In this document: positions 59,889-64,000 of the stretch, piece after piece | How positions within the stretch are numbered: the stretch's first letter is position 1 | Layout: each line of letters opens with the position of its first letter | NCBI GenBank assembly: GCA_038503075.1 | Contig: JBCAML010000022.1 | Coordinates: forward strand, 1,054,001 to 1,118,000 | Source of the DNA: Gyromitra esculenta | Taxonomy: Eukaryota; Ascomycota; Pezizomycetes; Pezizales; Discinaceae | DNA length: 64,000 nt | Direction of reading: 5' to 3' | The notes under the pieces: model-generated | Database searches by the model: none | Seen by the model: the letters and a program-made list of their open reading frames with translations, nothing else | What the model was told of the DNA's origin: nothing | Position numbers and translations under genes: made by a program

Positions 59889-61137
59889 CTAATCCGTCTT
59901 AATCAACCCCGCATTCACTGCAAACATCTTCGCCGTCGCGCCCGCCGTAAACCCATCCACCTGCTTCGCATACTGTTCAATCTGTCTACTGTTCAGCAGG
60001 CTCTCTAGCCGACTCGGCTCCTGCGGCAACTTGAACAGTCTCGTCCACTCGTCTTCGGGCAAGAGCTCCTGTTTCGCAGCAGCACGGAGCACATTCTCGC
60101 TCTTGCGCTTCGTCTGCCACGCGGTGATTTTGGCCTGTTCGCGGGTGAGCTGGCGGGTGTGGTACTGCGCGTTGTTGAGCTCGGTGTAGTGGGTTTCGAT
60201 CGAGTCGAGGAGGAGGTCGCAGTTCTTCTCCAGGAACGGATCGATGGAGAGGTCGAGGGAGTCGTAGTTTGGGAATAGCGGGGTCGGGGTGAGGGTGGCG
60301 AGGGAGAACGGGGTTGGGTGTGACGGGAGCGGCGGGGTGTCGAGTTGGTGGAGAAGCGTGGTTAGCAGGTGGCTGTTGCGGATGGTGACGGGCAGCTCTA
60401 CGAGGATGTCGCGGTAGGTTAGGTTGTGCTTGGCGAGCGACTCGGAGGTGAATTTTCCTTCTTTCTGGGCGGCCATGAATGCGGGGGTGAGGCGGAAGGC
60501 GCGGAGGGAAAGGGTGCCTTGGGCGCTGCGAGCGGTGTCGTGGACGAGGGCGATGGTGCGCTCGTTGAGTGCGGATTGGTAGAAGTATTGATTTTCGACG
60601 AAGTTGGCGTTTAGCTGGGGCTTGTTAGCTGGGGGCTTCCTTTTGGAGGGGGGGACGTACGAAGTTTCCCAGGTTGGCGCTCTGGTACCAGCCCACGCTG
60701 TTTGCGTCTACGTTCATTTCCCTCAGACACCGCATCATCTCGGCCTGGTACCGGGCGTTCGCCTTGGCCCTTGGAGCGGCAGCAGCTGCGTTTGCGGCGC
60801 TGTTGTCGTTGAAGTCGCCGGTGGAGGCAGCCGGGTCGACGGACGGGAATGGGAAGGAGTTGGTGACCTGGAGCTCGCCATCGACGTCCATTCCTATCGC
60901 GGGATAAGGGTTAGCGCTGGAAAGCTGGTTTTTGAGAGAAAACGGAGTTACCGAGAAGCTGGCCGGTGATGACCTGCGGGTGGGCAGAAGATGCATGTTT
61001 GGCAATCTTGAGAACGACGAGGGCGTCAACACGGACAGACTTGAGGGGGCCGGTGATGGAACTGCGGGGGGGATGTTAAGTCAGCATTTTATTTATATAT
61101 TTCAGAATAGAAACGAGCATCGGACTTACGCAGCCAT
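59889..61137 (-). CDS. eif3h: Eukaryotic translation initiation factor 3 subunit H (358 aa)
   Basis: There are four exons: 61137-61130 (8 nt), 61061-60952, 60893-60661 and 60614-59889. The introns are 68, 58 and 46 nt with gtaagt, gtaact and gtacgt donors and gctgac, gctaac and gctaac branch points. The product starts [20 protein letters not shown] and enters an MPN domain ([20 protein letters not shown], about residues 20-150), with the insert [17 protein letters not shown] and then [23 protein letters not shown]3H is an MPN- protein without a metalloprotease centre; as expected no complete JAMM motif is seen. The C-terminal part carries the family's helical region ([20 protein letters not shown]) and ends [10 protein letters not shown]. 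It is a structural subunit of eIF3, which recruits the 40S ribosome. Length is normal. It is divergent from the COT1/CBK1 gene. Confidence 0.95.
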
Positions 61138-63273
61138 GATTGCAGATGTCGGGGCTGGGGAGAGATCTGGCGGGGGAGAGATTCGGCGGAAGGTGGGGTT
61201 CGCGAGACGTCGTTGGTGGTTGGGATTTTTGGAGGTGGGATGTCAAAGTTACTTTTCCCACAAAGCCGCTCTGCCAAGACTCTGCCTAGGGCTGGTGCCC
61301 TGGCGAGGGATGTCAATGCCAGAACTGCGGCACTCTACACGGACTACAGTACATGTACATATCACGGACTGGGTTCAGAGGGAGAGCAAATACGCGGAGA
61401 TGTAGACATCTGCGTATGGCCAACACAGATTAGATGGGGACTCCATGATTTCTCCTGCTCCCGAATCAACTCCTCCGCAGCGGCCCCAACTGAAACCTAC
61501 CGTGGTTCGGGCCGCTCGGCAGCAATCAGTCAATCGGACAAACCCGAGATTGCGTCCAAGCGGGCACCGGCTTCGGTGTTTTCGATATATAGACGCCATA
61601 AGCCTTCTCGGGCGTCTTGCATTTGCAATTCCACGCCGTAATCTCTCCAGCAGCCTAGCTGAATGCGATCAGTGGTGAGGCAACGGACAGACGCAGGAGC
61701 TGGAGGAAGTCCGAATCAACGCCGGTGACTGGAGACATGTGTCCTGACGAGTCTGTCCAAGTCTCAAGCTCTGCGACAGCCCAGAGCCCGCATGAGAGGA
61801 GAGTGGGCAGACAGATACATGTAGATAGACAGGCAAATAAATAACCGTGATAACAACAGCGACAGTAATTATAGAAAAGAGCTCACTCATGGAAACGCAC
61901 TCGAGCACCGTCCGCAGCATTGACAACCCGACCGCTGAGTCGAGGCAGACGGATGTCCGAGTGAGCGAGACCCGGAAATGGAGAGCACACGGACCCAGCA
62001 GCGGACGGCTCAAGCCCAAACCCATCGACGGTTATTGTGTTTCGCGGCAGGGGTGGGGGTGTCCGAAACGGGAGGGCGATGGGCCAGCCCGGCCAGGGCT
62101 AGCCGCCCCGAGTCTCCCTCCACAGCAACGGCGACAGCGGCGAACAGAGGCTGGAAGCCAGCCCAGCCACAGCACCACAGCTGTTCCCCGCCTGCACTGT
62201 CCTGACCGGCTGGACTGGGCCTGTCTCAGGGACAGGGAGAGGACAGCACAGGCTTCCTCTCCCTCAACCGAGAGATCTTGGAGGAAGGGAGAGAGCGCTG
62301 CTCCAAAAGATACATCGTGACATGCACCTGATGAAGATATCAAGCCCAGCTGCCCCTGTTCCAGGTTCAAGGCACCCTCCTCTGCCTCTGCAGTTCCCCT
62401 GCTGCCGCAAGAAGAAGAAAAGAACCAATCCAGCTGCAAAGTGAAAAAAGAAACACAAACAATAGCACCCAGACGAGCAAACAATAATATATACAGGAAT
62501 CGACAGCCAGTGTCGTAGGAAATATTCCCCACGGAAACGAGCAAGAGGAATTCCAGATCTCCCCAGTAGCTGCAAGACAAATATCCGGTCACATCATCCA
62601 CAGCCCTTCATCGGGATCGTCCCTTTTCGACCCATCAGATCCCCATCCATCCATCCATCCCCCCCATCTGTCCCACCCTCAACCTCCCCCTCGCCCCTTC
62701 CTTTCCATCCCCGGTTCATCACCTTGGTGCTGCTTCTTCGTCCTCTCTTCTGTGGATAGGTGCTTCTGGATTGAGGATTGCATCTCTCTCCCTGTCTCGA
62801 CCTCCATCCCAGTTTGCCTCTGCTCTACTGTGCTTAACGGGACTTTGTACTGTGCCACAGCGGGAATCGATAGTTGATATCACCCCCTGGAGGTCCACCT
62901 GCCTGCTCCACCCTACCCTACTCTACGGAACATTGCAGTACCTGCGGCTCTTCACATCCCTCGCCTTCACATCTATATCCCCTTCTATCCATCAATTTCG
63001 CCATCCTCCTCCGCCGCATTCCCATCTCCGAAACCCTTCAAACCCTTGAAACCCCGCTATCACTTGGCTTTCTCCCCCCTGGTCCCGACCCGTAACTAAT
63101 CCCTCTCTTTTCCTTTCCTTTCTTTTTTCCTTTGCTTCTTTTTCTTCTTCCGTTGTTCATTCCCACTTCTCCTCCCTCCTGCCATCATCATCCATCCCCC
63201 TCCTTGACGTTATTCTTTACGCCTCCTAGACTCCTTGTCATACCAACGACCCTTTTTCCACCCCCTTTTAGCT
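61138..63273. promoter_or_regulatory. Divergent intergenic region between eIF3h and the kinase gene
   Basis: This 2.1-kb GC-richer segment contains the promoters of both genes. The last 600 bp are strongly C/T-rich on the plus strand, as in a long fungal leader, and include a CATC microsatellite (about 62643-62660). TACATGTA occurs at 61350 and 61816. Overlapping frames (for example 189 codons at 62032-62601, minus) have no motif. Confidence 0.5.
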
Positions 63274-64000
63274 ATGAGCGCCCCAGGCAAAGACGGTAGC
63301 AACTACCCCACCAACAGTGGTTCCGCCTATCAGCAGACCTATAGCAGCGCGCCTCAGCAGTCTGGCGGCTACGGCTTCCCACAGCCCGGGCAGCAGCAGC
63401 AACCATATCCATACTCCAATTCGCATCAGCAGCCACAACAATATGCTCAGCAGCAGCAGCAGTTTCAGCAGCAGCAACAGCAGTACCAGCAAGGTTATGA
63501 CGCGAATGGCCTCGCCCAGCAGCTTCAGAATCAACATCTGAATGCCTCGAGAAGCAACACAAGCCCCGGGAGCCCGCAGAGGCCACGCACGAGTGGGTCG
63601 CTGCAGGCAAGCGGTACTGTGAAGGATGATTATGTCGTGTTCCACAGAGACGATAGCCCGTTCACATCGAGTACGAGAGAGAGGGCAAAGGCGTTGAAAG
63701 TGAAAGTGGAGTTGCATTATAATCAGAGTGTGGGTTATGCGGTGGAAAGGAATCAACGGTTAGGATCTGCAGTCTCTTTTTTTTTTTTGCCTTTTCTTTC
63801 AAGGAAGGTGGCGCTGATTGCTTTGTAGTCGTGTGGAGCTTGAGCAGGAGCTTGATGCGGGGAAGATGTCGGATGAGCGCAAGAAACGCCGTCGCCAGCA
63901 GCTCGGGAAGCAGGAGTCCTCGTTCTTGCGTCTGAGGAGAATGCGGCTACACGCTGATGACTTCTTGACTGTGAAGGTTATTGGCAAGGGTGCTTTCGGT
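63274..64000 (+). CDS. cot-1: NDR/LATS-family protein kinase, COT1/CBK1 type (partial, 5' end)
   Basis: Two exons are visible: 63274-63758 and 63829 to the window edge; the 70-nt intron has donor gttagg and acceptor tttgtag and splits an Arg codon. The gene continues beyond the window. Residues 1-85 are Gln-rich ([14 protein letters not shown], poly-Gln runs), then a Ser-rich linker. About residues 135-185 form the MOB-binding N-terminal regulatory region ([30 protein letters not shown]). [20 protein letters not shown] and the kinase start [15 protein letters not shown] follow; the Gly-rich ATP loop GKGAFG is at 214-219. These match Neurospora COT-1 and yeast Cbk1, kinases that with Mob2 control polar growth, septation and wall remodelling. 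I chose ATG 63274 because the upstream frame has only leader-like residues. The catalytic domain is not in view. Confidence 0.93.

Noticed and set aside
62032..62601. 189-codon minus frame between eIF3h and the kinase gene
   Set aside because: Cys/Gly/Ser-rich background in GC-rich promoter DNA.
63268..63756. 162-codon minus frame opposite the kinase gene
   Set aside because: Antisense shadow of the Gln-rich coding region (Leu runs).

Overview
This window reads as nuclear DNA of a filamentous ascomycete (Pezizomycotina). The recognisable genes are eukaryotic and fungal, such as an NRG1-type C2H2 regulator, an SGT2 co-chaperone, eIF3h and a COT1/CBK1 kinase. Introns are mostly short (46-110 nt), with GT...AG ends and CTAAC/CTGAC-like branch points. 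I cannot fix the class or genus. Coding islands are separated by large AT-rich deserts with decayed mobile-element traces. Where two arms of an element can be compared, the differences include many C/T and G/A changes, which fits repeat-induced point mutation (RIP).

Layout. 1-1.3 kb: a possible three-exon microprotein on the minus strand. 1.66-5.56 kb: two tandem paralogues of a fungal protein with the same first intron. 5.6-10.4 kb: desert. 10.46-11.35 kb: a BNA7-like kynurenine formamidase with Cys at the nucleophile position. 11.4-15 kb: desert with two hairpin-like elements. 15.08-17.23 kb: a single-pass membrane protein with a beta-propeller-like ectodomain and a 5'-leader intron. 18.5-23.7 kb: desert with one protein-like trace. 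23.73-24.88 kb: a two-exon protein with a C-terminal coiled coil. 24.9-36 kb: an 11-kb desert with a 452-bp inverted-repeat element and a distinct island at 33.4-34.2 kb. 36.07-36.91 kb: an NRG1-like repressor behind a long leader. 40.99-43.72 kb: a ten-exon gene joining a fungal N-terminal module to an omega-like glutathione transferase. 44-47.9 kb: desert with a decayed gene. 47.99-48.33 kb: an I78-family protease inhibitor. 48.4-51.7 kb: desert with two TA-flanked inverted-repeat elements and two copia-like scraps. 51.7-54.0 kb: a possible 107-aa protein, then SGT2. 54-59.9 kb: desert. 59.89-61.14 kb: eIF3h, divergent from the COT1/CBK1 kinase that starts at 63.27 kb and runs off the window.

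The genes do not form one pathway. They are housekeeping and regulatory functions: NAD synthesis and tryptophan breakdown, detoxification, tail-anchored protein targeting, translation initiation, polarity signalling and nutrient repression. Two short words are strongly over-represented and unexplained: the palindrome TACATGTA (19 copies by hand count) and CGAGTGAT (14 copies). All coordinates and exon joins come from reading the sequence by eye; no alignment or search was run.
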